Assembly (NCBI GenBank): GCA_963693305.1
Contig: OY855903.1
Coordinates: 32,951,598-33,015,597 of the forward strand
Source of the DNA: Meandrina meandrites
Lineage: Eukaryota; Cnidaria; Anthozoa; Scleractinia; Meandrinidae
Direction: 5' to 3'
Length of the DNA stretch: 64,000 nt
The position numbers were made by a program, and so were the translations under genes. Within the stretch, counting starts at the first letter, position 1. Each line of letters opens with the position of its first letter. This document shows, piece after piece, positions 10,978-22,410 of this stretch. Under the pieces are notes generated by a model. That model was given only the letters and a program-made list of their open reading frames with translations, had not been told where the DNA came from and did not search any database.

Positions 10978-11024
10978 ACATATGGTCCTAAAAGACAACG
11001 GCTTTCCTTGAAAGGAACGGATGG
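10978..11024 (+). CDS. Zinc-ribbon gene, internal micro-exon
   Basis: A 47-base exon lies between AATCACACAG and GGATG|GTAAGT. Reading with one base borrowed from upstream gives TYGPKRQRLSLKGTDG, a short basic peptide that could serve as a nuclear-localisation-like linker. It leaves in phase 1, matching entry into the next exon at 12198. The basic peptide and strong splice sites support it. A degraded copy of its first bases (AACATATGGGCC) follows the intron copy at 38260. 11025-12197 would be an intron; it contains only low-complexity open frames. Confidence 0.4.
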
Positions 11025-12197
11025 TAAGTACTGTTTACCACTGTTATATGATGTATGAACTGCGAGATTAAATGGGTAGTTTTATCATGGTTATGTAACG
11101 ATTACGAAAAGCGAAGCTATTAGTTGTTATATTTTTGCCACTTTGAAATTTATTTGCTACAAAGGGCGCGGGAGACGCGCGAGATGCGCGAGAAAATGCC
11201 GTGCGACCTTGCCAACAAACATTTCACTCAGAAAACAAATTAAAACTAAAAACAAATTCAAAAAATACTCCGAAATAAAAAGAACCTCCATTTTCCGAAT
11301 CCGAAAGGCTGGCGGCATGCATTTCTAAAATGCGGTACTCGGGCTTCCCTTGCAATTGTTTGAGTTCAGGTCTAGAAATATTGTGCTTTCATCGCTCTGC
11401 ACGCATAAGGACTCCAACGATTATGTACTTCTGGTGGCCAATTATTTAAGTGATTTGCACCTTCACAAAAAACACATGTCAATCTGTTTTTCCTTATTTG
11501 CAAACCTGATTTATATAGGAGATCAATGTGTTTTGGACTCCCCTTCCCCCTTAAATTCTTAATCCCTTGTGAGGGGTGTGCAGACCACTAGACATCACAT
11601 CTTTTTATAATTTTGTAGTTCTCAACCTCAAGTACATGATGTATAGTTTATCACCCTGGATTACTGAATAATATAAACACCAAATTGAAGAAATTTTGAC
11701 CCTGTGAAAAGCATACACAATGAATGACAACACTGAATTGCATTCTGGGTAGACAGCATTGGCAAGCTGAGTAATTTTATTTATTAATAATCACGATGTT
11801 TTCTTCTTTTGGAGCATTGAGAGTGTGATTTATGCAACCTGTAGTCAGACAGATCAAGTTTTTCTGAATTCCCAACAAATACTTGGGTCGCATCGTTTTC
11901 ATGGGTCCACGTTTTATCAATCAGGTATATGCAAGACGCCCAAAACTTAAAAGCATAAAATCATGTATTTAACAGGCTGAATAAGGAAAACAAATAAGGA
12001 AATAAATAATTCAAAAAAAAGCAATTTAGGTAAACAACAAAATAATAATTTTTAGAGTAAGAAAAATAATCCAAATTTCAGGGAATTAATATAAACTAAG
12101 TAAATTTTAACTTCTAGAAAGTATGAACTTAAGTGAACTGGTTACATATATTTCTATTGGATTCAAAGAATCACAGAAAGAAAACACTTTTTTTCAG

Positions 12198-12584
12198 GTA
12201 GAACACCATCAACAGTAAGGTCATTCAGTGAATTCAGAAAATCCAAGGGAAAAGAATGGAAAGCCATGGTGTCCAAAAAACAAGTTGATAAGGAAGTAGA
12301 TGTCACCATTATGATAGGCATGATGTTCTTTTCCCGAAAAGGAGATGCGGCTTAAACCAAAGAGAGGGAAGCGTATTGCTTTAACAGTGTCAAATAAAGC
12401 ACCCTGCAATGTCATCCTGGAGAAAACAATGGAGAAGTTCAAGGCTTACCACAGTGATATTTTTGACACTAATGAAGACTACGTGTTACTTCTAGAGAAT
12501 GGGGAGGAAGCCCAGTTTATGCCGGGGTCATGCCCCAAAGAGTTCTTTTCATTAAAGCGGTACAAAGAAGACTTGGGCAGCTGA
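12198..12584 (+). pseudogene. Zinc-ribbon gene, large 3' exon with frameshift
   Basis: After acceptor TTTTTTTCAG the exon enters in phase 1. It encodes RTPSTVRSFSEFRKSKGKEW, continues to a VDVTIMIGMM stretch, then loses frame near 12320-12340. It resumes one frame over with MRLKPKRGKRIALTVSNKAP and ends after FFSLKRYKEDLGS at TGA 12582. Both halves are free of stops and similar in character, so a one-base frameshift in a single ancestral exon is the simplest explanation. From memory, similar blocks precede HECT-type domains in cnidarian G2E3-like families; no HECT domain is present here. The reading runs straight into BEL/Pao gag, so the original 3' end has been lost. The allele is probably non-functional. 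Confidence 0.5.
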
Positions 12585-13611
12585 GGGTTATAATAGAGCC
12601 AAGTCGATATTACTAAGCAATTATGGGAAGGAATCCGAAGTAACAAAGGCGTACGTCAAAGAAAAAATGGCTCTCCCTGTCATCACAAGCGCTAACCCTA
12701 GGAGGATAAGCGAGTTTAGCGAAACATTGACGTACTGTGTCCAAGCGCTGGAAACAATGAATAAACTCAGTGAAGTTAATGGAAACGTGCCAATGACACT
12801 GGATAAACTGCCAGCAATTCGGGGAGATCTAGTACGAATGGATCCGGAATGGGAGAAATGGAATTTTGCTCAGTTGTCAGAGGCAGTAAGACTTTGGACA
12901 AAAAGAAACCCGGTTGAAGAACGAGAAACATCGGAGCAACTTAATTCCAAACGTGACCGCTCAAATAAGCTCTTCCAAGCACGTTGTGGTGATGGTAAGC
13001 CAAACAAATGCGTTTATTGTAATGATGTGACGCACAGATCGTCGGAATGCCAGAAGATCTCAACCGTGGACGAACGAAAGCAGTTTCTCGCGAAGAAGAA
13101 GTTATGTTTTAATTGTGCAACACCGAATCACTGCGCCGCAGAGTGTTTCAGCAAGAAAACATGTTTACATTGTCACAAACGCCATCACTCTTCGATATGT
13201 GATCGTGAACAGACAGACAGCGGGAAGCAGACGTTGATGACAGCCAGTGAGAACAATGAAGGAATCATGCCAGTCTTAACAGTAAAGGTCGATGGTATTA
13301 CCTGTCGCGCGTTGATAGATACCAGCGCGGGGAGCTCATATGCATCTGCGAAGCTGTTGGATCTCCTGAAGAAAAAGCCAAGTGAAACGAAAACAAAACG
13401 TGTGGATATGCTAATCAGCTCAAAAGTAACCAAGCTAGAAGTCTACGACACCGTCGTAGAATCCTTAGACGGGAATTATCAGATGTCTGTAAAACTGACG
13501 AGAGTGAACAAAGCAGAGCTGTTATCGATTGACAACCCAAACTATGGACAATTGATAAACAAGTACCCGCATTTACTAGGAAGCGGGGAATATGCGCGCG
13601 TAAAAAACTGA
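12585..13611 (+). pseudogene. gag: BEL/Pao gag and aspartic protease
   Basis: The frame is open from before ATG 12667. The region starting ESEVTKAYVKEKM and containing VPMTLDKLPAIRGDLVRM is typical of the Pao gag (DUF1759-like) domain. Zinc knuckles follow at about residues 118-180 of the ATG-started frame (CVYCNDVTHRSSEC, CFNCATPNHCAAEC, CLHCHKRHHSSIC). A retropepsin segment (LTVKVDGITCRALIDTSAGS) follows, where the expected catalytic D-T-G-A reads D-T-S-A. The loss of that glycine would be expected to disable the protease. The frame stops at 13609-13611 after a run of six A bases, which looks like a one-base slippage insertion, because an adjacent frame continues the polyprotein. Confidence 0.85.
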
Positions 13612-14511
13612 GACAAAGCCTCAAATTGGACAGGATGGGGAACCGGTGGCAGAGAAAACTAAACTGGGATGGTTTATCAAGAGTCCTGGATCAGAATTTG
13701 ACCACAACACGATGTTGCTGACGCAAACATCACAGAGCGACTACGAGGACCTGTGCAGGCTTGACATACTAGGGCTTGCAGACACACCAGAACATGACCA
13801 GAGCATAGTGCACGCAGAATTTAAGGAACAACTTCAACGCTCACCGGAAGGATGGTACGAAACCGGACTACCATGGCGAGGCAATCATCCAGACCTACCA
13901 ACAAACGAACAAGGAAGTATACGACGCCTGTCAAGTCTGACCAGAAAACTGCAGCGCATTAACCTCACCGATGAGTACGATGCCATTATACGAGAGCAAC
14001 TCCAGAACAAAGTAGTTGAAGTTGCACCAGAAGAAATCATGGGGAAAGAATTCTACATCCCACACAAGGCAGTGGTTAGAGAAACGGCTGAAACGACCAA
14101 GACGCGCATAGTCTTGTAGAGCAACGCCAGAGTCACCGTCGCAACGAGTGCCTTTATCCTGGCCCTCCATTGCAAAACAAGCTTTGGGACATACTAGTGA
14201 GACAGAGAGCATACCCCATAGCCGTAACTGCAGACATCCAGAAAGCCTTTTTGCAAATACGAATCCGGGTGTGCGAACGTGATGCATTAAGATTCCATTG
14301 GAGGAAAAGTGAACATGGGAAGTTAGAGATACTACGTTTCACTCGTGCGCTGTTCGGTCTAGCCCCATCGCCCTTTCTACTTAGTGGCGTAATCGAAGCT
14401 CATTTAGATGCTTGGGAAGAACGAGAACCAGAGATAGTGGCAGAGCTTCGACGCAGCTTGTATGTCGATGATCTACTCACCGGTGGACGAAATACAAGCC
14501 AGGCGCAGTAG
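13612..14511 (+). pseudogene. pol: BEL/Pao reverse transcriptase
   Basis: Two frames (13646-14119 and 14170-14511) together cover the linker and most of the reverse-transcriptase fingers and palm. Recognisable pieces are EFYIPHKAVVRE, the YPGPPLQNKLWD region just before 14170, AVTADIQKAFLQIRIR (first catalytic aspartate) and LYVDDLLTGG (YVDD box, 14458-14487). A TAG at 14117-14119 and a frame change near 14120-14150 break it. The family assignment is firm because the order and motifs match Pao polymerases. No enzyme can be made from this copy. Confidence 0.85.
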
Positions 14512-15340
14512 CGTAAAGAGAAAGCCGTTCAGATATTCGGCGACTCCACAAGTGGCATTCCAACGTCAAACAGCTAGAGGGAGATCCAAACCTGATCGTC
14601 CCCCCTGAAGAGCAGTCATTTGCCAAACAACGACTAAATGTTAAACCAAGCGAGTCTAAGATGTTGGGACTCAAGTGGGACAAACAGCATGACACCTTAG
14701 TGGTAGTGATACCCGAAGAAGAAACCCAGCCAACCAAGCGAGGAATCCTGGGAAAGATGGCTAAGATTTATGATCCCTTAGGCCTGATTGCACCATTGAT
14801 GCTCACTGCAAAGCAGATTTATCGTGAGTTGTGTGAAACCAAAGTACAATGGGATGCGAAGATCAACAGAAAACTCCTACGGCGCTGGAAAAAATGAGAG
14901 GAGCAATTACCTCGTGAACAGCAAGTACCGCGATCAATAGCACGATATCAAGAAGCAGTACAAGAAGTGGAACTACACTCTTTCGGGGACGCATCAGAAT
15001 GAGGAGTAGGAGCGGCAGTCTATGCAGTTGTACGCCAACCATCAGGCAACACTCAACGATTAGTGGTTGCCAAGAGTCGACTTGCTAAACAGGGACTGAC
15101 TATTCCACACCTAGAATTGATTGCAGCACACATGGCTACCAATCTACTGATAAACGTGCGGAACGCCCTAGATAACGTGCCCTCCCCAAAGGTGTTTGGA
15201 TGGTTAGACAGCACTGTCGCACTTCATTGGATCAAGGGAAATGGCCAGTACAGTTTGTCGCGCATTGAGTTGCCAAGATACAATTACACAAGGAGATCGA
15301 GTGGAGGTACGTTCCTACGGATGAAAACCCTGCAGACCTA
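14512..15340 (+). pseudogene. pol: BEL/Pao Peptidase_A17 / RNase H region
   Basis: The frame at 14661-14897 contains LGLKWDKQHDTL and GKMAKIYDPLGLIAPLML, the signature of the Pao-specific domain after reverse transcriptase. It is interrupted by TGA at 14895. The following stretch includes ELHSFGDASE and then a second TGA near 15000. The frame at 15063-15341 carries VAKSRLAKQGLTIPHLELIA and FGWLDSTVALHWIKG, the RNase H-like portion. At least four disablements are visible across this block. Confidence 0.8.
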
Positions 15341-15908
15341 GCGAGCAGAGGTGCTCCAGTTAAATCGGCACTTTGGCAACAGGGACCGGCTTGGCTCCAG
15401 GACAAGTCCAAGTGGCCAATCAACCCAGTCACTCGATCGTCACCAGCGTCAGAAATGGAAGCCAAAGTCATTAGGGAAGTGCTCAACCAAGCGCAGACCA
15501 AACCAGAGCCAGACGAGTTCGACGAACTCCTCGAACACAACAGTCGGCGCATGGATCAAGAGATTCATCCATAACTGCAAGCATAAAGAGAAGAAACTTG
15601 GGCCCCTACTCACAGAAGAAATAGATGACGTACGTAGTTGGTGGATTAAGCGAGTCCAACGGCGAGACAGAGAAACCACGGGCTACCCTCAAATTAGCGG
15701 GCAACTCAACCTGAAACCCAATGAAGAGGGAGTGATGACCTGCCACGGCCGGATACAAGGGCAAACTCCGATATACCTACCGAACAGTGCAAGTTTTACA
15801 GGAAAACTGGTCCAACAAGTTCATTGCGCGACGCTGCATGGGGGAGTCGCTCTGACAATGGCAGCAGTGAGAGAGAGATACTGGATACCGAAGCTTCATA
15901 GCTTGTAG
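15341..15908 (+). pseudogene. pol: BEL/Pao integrase amino-terminal region
   Basis: The start contains the NPADLASRG-like connection, read across two frames near 15320-15360. Downstream, residues PLLTEEIDDVRSWWIKRVQR and the zinc-binding H2C2 segment (CHGRIQGQTPIYLP, then VHCATLHGGV) lead to RYWIPKL. The frame stops at TAG 15906. The catalytic D,D-35-E core is absent: nothing after 15908 resembles it, so this copy carries a large 3' deletion. The core is represented instead in the second copy at 40450-40800. Confidence 0.8.
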
Positions 15909-16200
15909 CTTCGTAGCAATGTGAACTATGAACAGGAATCAAACAAGTTGCGGATGTTGAACTATGTGAAATACAAACGGTAAATCAGTTCGTGGAAACT
16001 GATCCATTAGCAGTAGAATATATCATTGTTTTGTTTGAGGGAATCAGTACACAGCCTGAACTGTGAAATTTGAGTAGGAACTGACGTTGATCGAGGACTG
16101 ATTATCGTTTTGTTGCCGCTCATATGTGATTTAATAGTTCAAGACTTAAATCGCGTGATTCAAACAGAATTATGACATATGCTTCGATAGCGAACCATAT

Positions 16201-16507
16201 GAGGGGAGTGTGTGTCGGAAACGTCTTGTTAGCATGTTGCATGACAAATAGGGCATGGCGATTTCACAATGATGTAAACTGAGCTAGTAGATAAGAATTA
16301 ACAATTACCGGAAATTCCTGTGTGACCAAACTAAGATAGCTAATACAAGAATAGGATCGAGTAGAATTACGGACAGTTCGAGAATTGTACTTGATGTGAT
16401 TAAATGGTGACTGTGTGATTAAAATACTTCTAAGACATCTTGTGACTTTTGGAGAGCACTAAAGTAGAGGGGACATTCTCCAAAATCCGTGGTCATAAAA
16501 ACAAAAA
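16201..16507 (+). promoter_or_regulatory. Possible polypurine tract and 3' LTR start
   Basis: GAGGGGAGTG at 16201-16210 is followed directly by TGTGTCGGAAACG, the arrangement expected at the 3' LTR boundary of a BEL element. No matching 5' LTR exists in the window, so LTR length is unknown. The LTR may run into the first tandem unit, which contains TATATAAA-like boxes near 16832 and 17104. Confidence 0.4.
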
Positions 16508-18715
16508 GCCTCGGTAGAGGAGTACTGTGATGTATTCCTTCGCGAAACTCACCGGAGGTCTGAAGTGTTGACATGTCACCTTTGGGGATTATCTTTTTAG
16601 TCACGCAAAGCACAAAATTTGGAATAACTCTGCTAGAAAACTTCGTAATAAAATAATTTTCTTTAGAAAAGAAAACCAGAAGAGTGGGCTATGTAATGGT
16701 AGGTTTTTGCAATTTTGCAAAATTCCACCCCGAAAAGGTTATCTTACTTTAAACAGCGAAAAGGAAGGGAGTTAACGGAACAAGTTAATATAAGTATTTA
16801 TGTTTTAAGACAAGGAGCCTGGAATAGTTTATTTATATAAAGAAACGGCGGAAGATACCATCTGCGTTTATTATTTAAGCAAAGGGCCCTGGAGAAATGT
16901 AAAGGTGTGTATACTTACAGGATACCCAGTTACGTACTACAAATGCATTAAGTAGAGGCGTAGAGCTCTATGAAAAATTCTACGCCAATGTAGAGGTCAT
17001 AAAACGGGCAGCAGTTGAAACTCCTGTTTGCTTATCATTTAGTGGTGTAACACTAATTAGTGGAATAAATATTGCAAAGGCATCTTTGCGTGTTCTCTTT
17101 CGTTTATATAAAAGTTTGCCACAACCGTGTACGAATTTTCTCGTGTTGTGACAGGAGTCATTGCGTCAAAGTTGATTACATTCTGTCACTGTTAACATTT
17201 TTTTTCTCGAAGGTTCAGATAATTTCTAAAGTCTAGGGGTACAACGTACACATTTAATTAAGACCTGACAAAAGTTTTGTCCTCAATTTTTCAGTCACTG
17301 ACAGGTATTTGATTGATCCACGCTGTGCAGTACTTTATTTATAAGCCTCGGTAGAGGAGTACAGTGATGTATTCCTTCGCGAAACTCACCGGAGGTCTGA
17401 AGTGTTGACATGTCATAACACCTTTGGGGATTATCTTTTTAGTCACGCAAAACACAAAATTTGGAATAACTCTGCTAGAAAACTTCGTAATAAAATAATT
17501 TTCTTTAGAAAAGAAAACCAGAAGAGTGGGCTATGTAATGGTAGGTTTTTGCAATTTTGCAAAATTCCACCCCGAAAAGGTTATCTTACTTTAAACAGCG
17601 AAAAGGAAGGGAGTTAACGGAACAAGTTAATATAAGTATTTATGTTTTAAGACAAGGAGCCTGGAATAGTTTATTTATATAAAGAAACGGCGGAAGATAC
17701 CATCTGCGTTTATTATTTAAGCAAAGGGCCCTGGAGAAATGTAAAGGTGTGTATACTTACAGGATACCCAGTTACGTACTACAAATGCATTAAGTAGAGG
17801 CGTAGAGCTCTATGAAAAATTCTACGCCAATGTAGAGGTCATAAAACGGGCAGCAGTTGAAACTCCTGTTTGCTTATCATTTAGTGGTGTAACACTAATT
17901 AGTGGAATAAATATTGCAAAGGCATCTTTGCGTGTTCTCTTTCGTTTATATAAAAGTTTGCCACAACCGTGTACGAATTTTCTCGTGTTGTGACAGGAGT
18001 CATTGCGTCAAAGTTGATTACATTCTGTCACTGTTAACATTTTTTTTCTCGAAGGTTCAGATAATTTCTAAAGTCTAGGGGTACAACGTACACATTTAAT
18101 TAAGACCTGACAAAAGTTTTGTCCTCAATTTTTCAGTCACTGACAGGTATTTGATTGATCCACGCTGTGCAGTACTTTATTTATAAGCCTCGGTAGAGGA
18201 GTACAGTGATGTATTCCTTCGCGAAACTCACCGGAGGTCTGAAGTGTTGACATGTCATAACACCTTTGGGGATTATCTTTTTAGTCACGCAAAACACAAA
18301 ATTTGGAATAACTCTGCTAGAAAACTTCGTAATAAAATAATTTTCTTTAGAAAAGAAAACCAGAAGAGTGGGCTATGTAATGGTAGGTTTTTGCAATTTT
18401 GCAAAATTCCACCCCGAAAAGGTTATCTTACTTTAAAGTGCCTATCACCCTTACCCAGTTGTATTTAATTTCGAAACTTTATGTATGTTTAAAATGTTGT
18501 ACGAATAAATAAACCGTGTTCTGTGTGTCTTTATCTTTTTATAAGCCGAACAAAATCGTCCTTTTGAGCCTATTTTCCGCCATTTTGAACACAAAAAGGA
18601 GCAGTTGAGAGCCTGGGTACTAACTAGGTTGTGACGTCAACCCGGTATCTCATTTACTGAGATACTCGATTTATCACTCGATTTACTGTAGTAAACACGG
18701 GAAAATATACCGGGT

Positions 18716-19066
18716 AGATGTGTAGTAGGCGGATGCTCCTCAGTTCCAGATGTTCAGAACGGTATAGTTCTACATGCTATACCGTTTCTTGGCGATGAAC
18801 GTGCTGAAGCAAGGAAACGAAGAAAGAAGTGGGTCGATGTTGTGAAGCAAAAGCGAGCAAAATGAGAGCCGACCCAAAACTCATCCATTTGCTCAAAGCA
18901 CTTCACCGAAGACGACTGTTTGCGACGCTTCACCTTCGCCGACAGTTTAACAAACAACCCGATCATGCCAAGACTGAAACGGGACGAATTTGGTATAAAT
19001 GTATTCCCGTCTGTTCATGCCGAAGCAGAGATAAATAAGCCAGTTCGGCCAGTGTTGACTGAATAA
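18716..19066 (+). pseudogene. THAP-domain transposase, amino-terminal fragment
   Basis: The frame reads CVVGGCSSVPDVQNGIVLHA, then ARKRRKKWVDVVKQKRAK, then an in-frame TGA (18863-18865) where a tryptophan is expected, then SSICSKHFTEDDC and PRLKRDEFGINVFPS. This gives the C-x4-C ... C-x2-H zinc ligands and the proline near the end of the THAP fold, a DNA-binding domain. Upstream there is no in-frame ATG, so the start would be on another exon or lost. The frame ends at TAA 19064. No DDE catalytic region was recognised before the nested element at 19621, so the copy is inactive. Confidence 0.75.
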
Positions 19067-19620
19067 ATGCCAAATGTCGTCTTGAACGAGCGGTAAGAAT
19101 TTGTCAAATGTTTCGAAATTCTTGATTCATTGTACAGCCAAAGAAAATCTTCAGAAATAATACAGCAGAAAATTTTCTACTTCTTTAGACGCTCAAGAAT
19201 GCAGAGGCGTATGAAGAGTTTGACTACATCTGAGACTGCAACCTAATTCCCGGAAATCGAACCGGAAGAGCAAGAGGTTCGCAGTCCAGCGGAACTGCCG
19301 CCAGAAGGACCAGAAGCGCTGGCCGAGAACAGCTCCAAAGCAGTCGATCAGTGTGATACAAATAGTGTTACCGAATTCCATGATCCGGTATGGAGCTTTG
19401 CGGTGTTTTAAAGTGTTAATGTTTAGAAAAAAACAATTGACAAATGACTCCTCATGTACATGTAGGCCAACCAAACTCTGCCTCTTTTGTATACAGTTGT
19501 ACATGTATAGCAAACGGACTCCAGGCCAAGAAATCAGAATTGACGCTGATAAGTACTATATACGTTTTTTAGACTTTATCAGGTCTATTTCGGAAAAAGA
19601 GATTAGTAAATCATTTATAC

Positions 19621-21185
19621 TTAACCCATTGACGCCTGAAGGTTTTTAGCGCGCACCCACCCCTAAATACCTGGCTCTTTTACGGCATTCAATGCAAACG
19701 TACGAGTGGAAAAAATAAACCATATGCGCAGTAAATCCAGACAAATAATTAGTTTCTGAAGTAAACTTTTATTCCAACTAGACATGTTGAAAGACTAATT
19801 TATGAACTGAAGAGTTTATCAGCCTTGATAAATTGATCACAAACCAAACTTCAAGACAGCGACAAAATTTTATTCACCTCCGCGCGTGATTTTAGGACCT
19901 CGCAAAAACACACAGACTTTGAACAAAATCTAAAAAATATCGTAAAATACTCTGGAAAAAGGTAGGTTTTCATTCTGTACAAGTGACACTGCCATTTATT
20001 CAATAGTACAAAGGTATTTTCTTGTTGCAGAAAAGCGGTAATTCGAGATGACAAAAATATTTAAATATCACGGCGGCGTGAAACAGGGAAAATCGCTGAC
20101 AAAACTACAGAATTATTTCCACTAAATGAACACTTTCTACGCTTTCCTTTACTTTTAATCTTAATAAACATATTCCTTTGTATTTTCTGAAGCACTGTAG
20201 TAATTTTCTAAAGCTATAAACACAACTCAAAACAAAGCGCTTAAATAAACAACTGAAGCAAGTCTCGGTAAAAAGATCCGTATCAGATAACAACACGTGC
20301 TTGTCAAATCTGTTCGCTTCAAAAGCCCAAAATTCCGAACTAAAGATTGATAAATGAAAGAAACTTGAAAGAAACTTTATTTTGAATTAAATTTTATTAA
20401 CGATTAAGCAAAGAAATGTATTCAAAAGCGTTAAAATATCAAAAAAATGTGAAGCCGTGTAATCGTGCATCAAGAATTAATTATTCACATGTTCAAGCTA
20501 AAGCGAAAGTTTTAATTTTAGCCGACGGCTTTTGCAGTCAGTTGTTCACCCAATGGCTTTACCGATTCTTCTAAAAATTCCATCCATATTCGAAGCACTA
20601 CTGTACATTACCATTTTTGTTTTCAAAAGTCTTGAGAAGCCGGGTTAAGTTCGTGTGTTGGTCCGTGATTTGTATTCAAAACACATTTCGAAGCGCCATG
20701 ACACCGTGTCTTCGCGGCCGTGGAAGGAAGATGAATCCGTCCTCAACGAGGTTTAAGCACTCTGTACTCGATGATTTTCCATTTTAGAGCCACTTAAAAA
20801 TTGGTCGGTGTTTCTTCTTTTCATTTTTAGCCCCAAAGAGGGAATTCTCTGTGTTCCGAACGAAAAACAAGGCCTTGAAAGTTTGTAAACAACAGCGGTG
20901 ATGCGCCATAATCTTCTTCTACATTTTGAACGCACGAGTCAAGACGAAAAACCTTCTCTCTAGGACCCCTAAAGTTCTCTAAAAATATGCGCAGAAAACA
21001 GATTCTGATTGGTTTATTTGCCCTTATTATCTATAGAACAATAGGAGAACCAAAAAGTCTCCAGGGAGGGAGGGAATGGGCATTTGTCACCATGTGCTTT
21101 TTTCGGGCGGTTACGGGCGGCACAGGCATTTCAGGGGTGGTTTTCGCACGGGCGGTTACGGGCGGCACAGGCGCCAATGGGTTAA
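19621..21185. mobile_element. piggyBac-like non-autonomous element, 1557 bp
   Basis: Left end TTAA-CCCATTGACGCCTG (19621) and right end CAGGCGCCAATGGG-TTAA (to 21185) form a 14-base inverted repeat with one mismatch and TTAA duplications. Ends starting CCC with TTAA targets fit piggyBac; the assignment is inference because no transposase frame is present. A diverged relative of its left half lies inverted at about 61970-62700. It is nested inside the 6.5-kb Kolobok-type element, so it is younger than that insertion. Confidence 0.75.
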
Positions 21186-22247
21186 ACGGTTTTTGGATAC
21201 TTTGTTTTGAACTTGTGTTTTCACAGTCTGTTTTCTTAGTTACACTGTTAGTTAGCTTGTGTATGCAGATGTTTATTGTGTAATTAAAGATTTTTTGTGA
21301 AATTATACATGTAGAATCAAGAGCTATCAACAATTAGAACTGTCTTGCTAGTGTGCCAAAAATTAGTTCTAGGTAGCCATTCCTTGAACTGCAAATGGTG
21401 ACAAGTGAATTATTTCCCGACTTCTTCTACATATTCACTTATTTTTGCCATTTATAAATGCTTGTGCTGGTTTCTGAAAGGCTTTCATTCCACCCTGAAC
21501 CAGTTTGCGCCGAAAATGATAGCCTTCTCATTTATAGGGATGTACCGCAGGTTGGTCGTGGTGGTCCAGAGATTTACTACCTATATCTTTTTCCTCAATG
21601 ACAAGAATTCCACAAGAAGACATTCCAAAAATATGAGCAAAATTATTGGATTTTAGGTAGTTATTTTATTCTCCAGTCAGTGCTCTTCATATAAACAAGG
21701 ATTACTGTATTAGGGGAGGGCATACCAGTCAGCAGAGAGTGGTATCATAGAGACTACAGTGTTTGTTTACCTCAAGGAATTAAGGTATTGGTCAGTGGTT
21801 CAGAAGTAAATTCAAATGTGTCCAGCACTTGCTTTAGCATAAGATAGTCCAACTTTGCCCTCATGATCAACTTTTGTAATACAATTTTTTTTGCCTTGGG
21901 GATTCTTATATGTTATGCCTTTTTTCTGTTGAGGGACGAGGCTATAGCTAAGAGGGTATAATGAAATGGAAAGAAAGTAAAAGATGTGCCCCCAACAACA
22001 CCTGGTAATGTCAATAAAATACCATATTAATATTGTACATAGTAATTATGTTTTAAAATTATTTTAATATTGTTTCATTTTAGAAAAAAAGGTGTATTGT
22101 TTTCTTATTTTCATCTTTTTTTCAATGTACACATGACCCCATCACACAATCTATAGTTTATAACATACTGCACTTGTTCAGAAATAAAGGCTTTTCTTTT
22201 ATCGCAGTTAGAGCTATGGCCAATGACACAATCATAATTTGTTTTAG

Positions 22248-22410
22248 TTCCAGAGACTGTTATCCAGGAACATCCACAGACCACAAAAGGAAAGCCTCAC
22301 TACTGTTCAGCATGCAAGCAGCCAATGAAAGGACACAAAAGCATTATTATTAAAAAATCAGTTGCGAGCGAAACAAGTCTGAACTGTATTCAGCAGAATG
22401 TTCTCTTTTA
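22248..22410 (+). pseudogene. Zinc-knuckle exon inside the transposon
   Basis: After acceptor TTTGTTTTAG a plus-strand frame entering in phase 1 reads VPETVIQEHPQTTKGKPHYC, then SACKQPMKGHK, and stops near 22410. GKPHYCSACKQPMKGHK holds a CxxC followed by a basic GHK, a motif that accompanies transposon-borne proteins in cnidarians, from memory. No clear donor follows. It may be another exon of the host element's genes or a captured fragment. Blocks near 22430 and 22848 (CCCAATGGAGGGTCATTGGA-like) are diverged duplicates of each other. 22411-23930 has no other supported exon. Confidence 0.35.

Larger units (their letters stand above)
12575..16507 (+). mobile_element. BEL/Pao LTR retrotransposon, degraded, copy 1
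   Basis: Gag, aspartic protease, reverse transcriptase, RNase H-region and integrase amino-terminal segments occur in the canonical BEL/Pao order on the plus strand. They are separated by stops and frameshifts. The element starts mid-gag with no 5' LTR. It lacks the integrase catalytic core, since sequence after 15908 is non-coding. A purine tract (GAGGGGAGTG at 16201) followed by TGTGTCGG may mark the start of the 3' LTR. The missing 5' end abuts the frameshifted cellular exon, so a rearrangement rather than simple insertion placed it here. Confidence 0.85.

Noticed and set aside
12667..15908. Interpreting the gag-pol frames as an endogenous retrovirus
   Set aside because: Domain order, zinc knuckles and the KIYDPLGL region are specific to BEL/Pao retrotransposons, and no envelope gene is present.
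16508..16620. Possible box C/D snoRNA (GTGATGT ... CTGA) in the tandem unit
   Set aside because: Box C is imperfect, there is no terminal stem pairing, and the match is short enough to be chance.
17402..18468. Identical 71-74 codon frames in tandem units
   Set aside because: They recur only because the DNA unit is repeated; unit 1 breaks the frame with a 5-base indel, and the translation has no domain.
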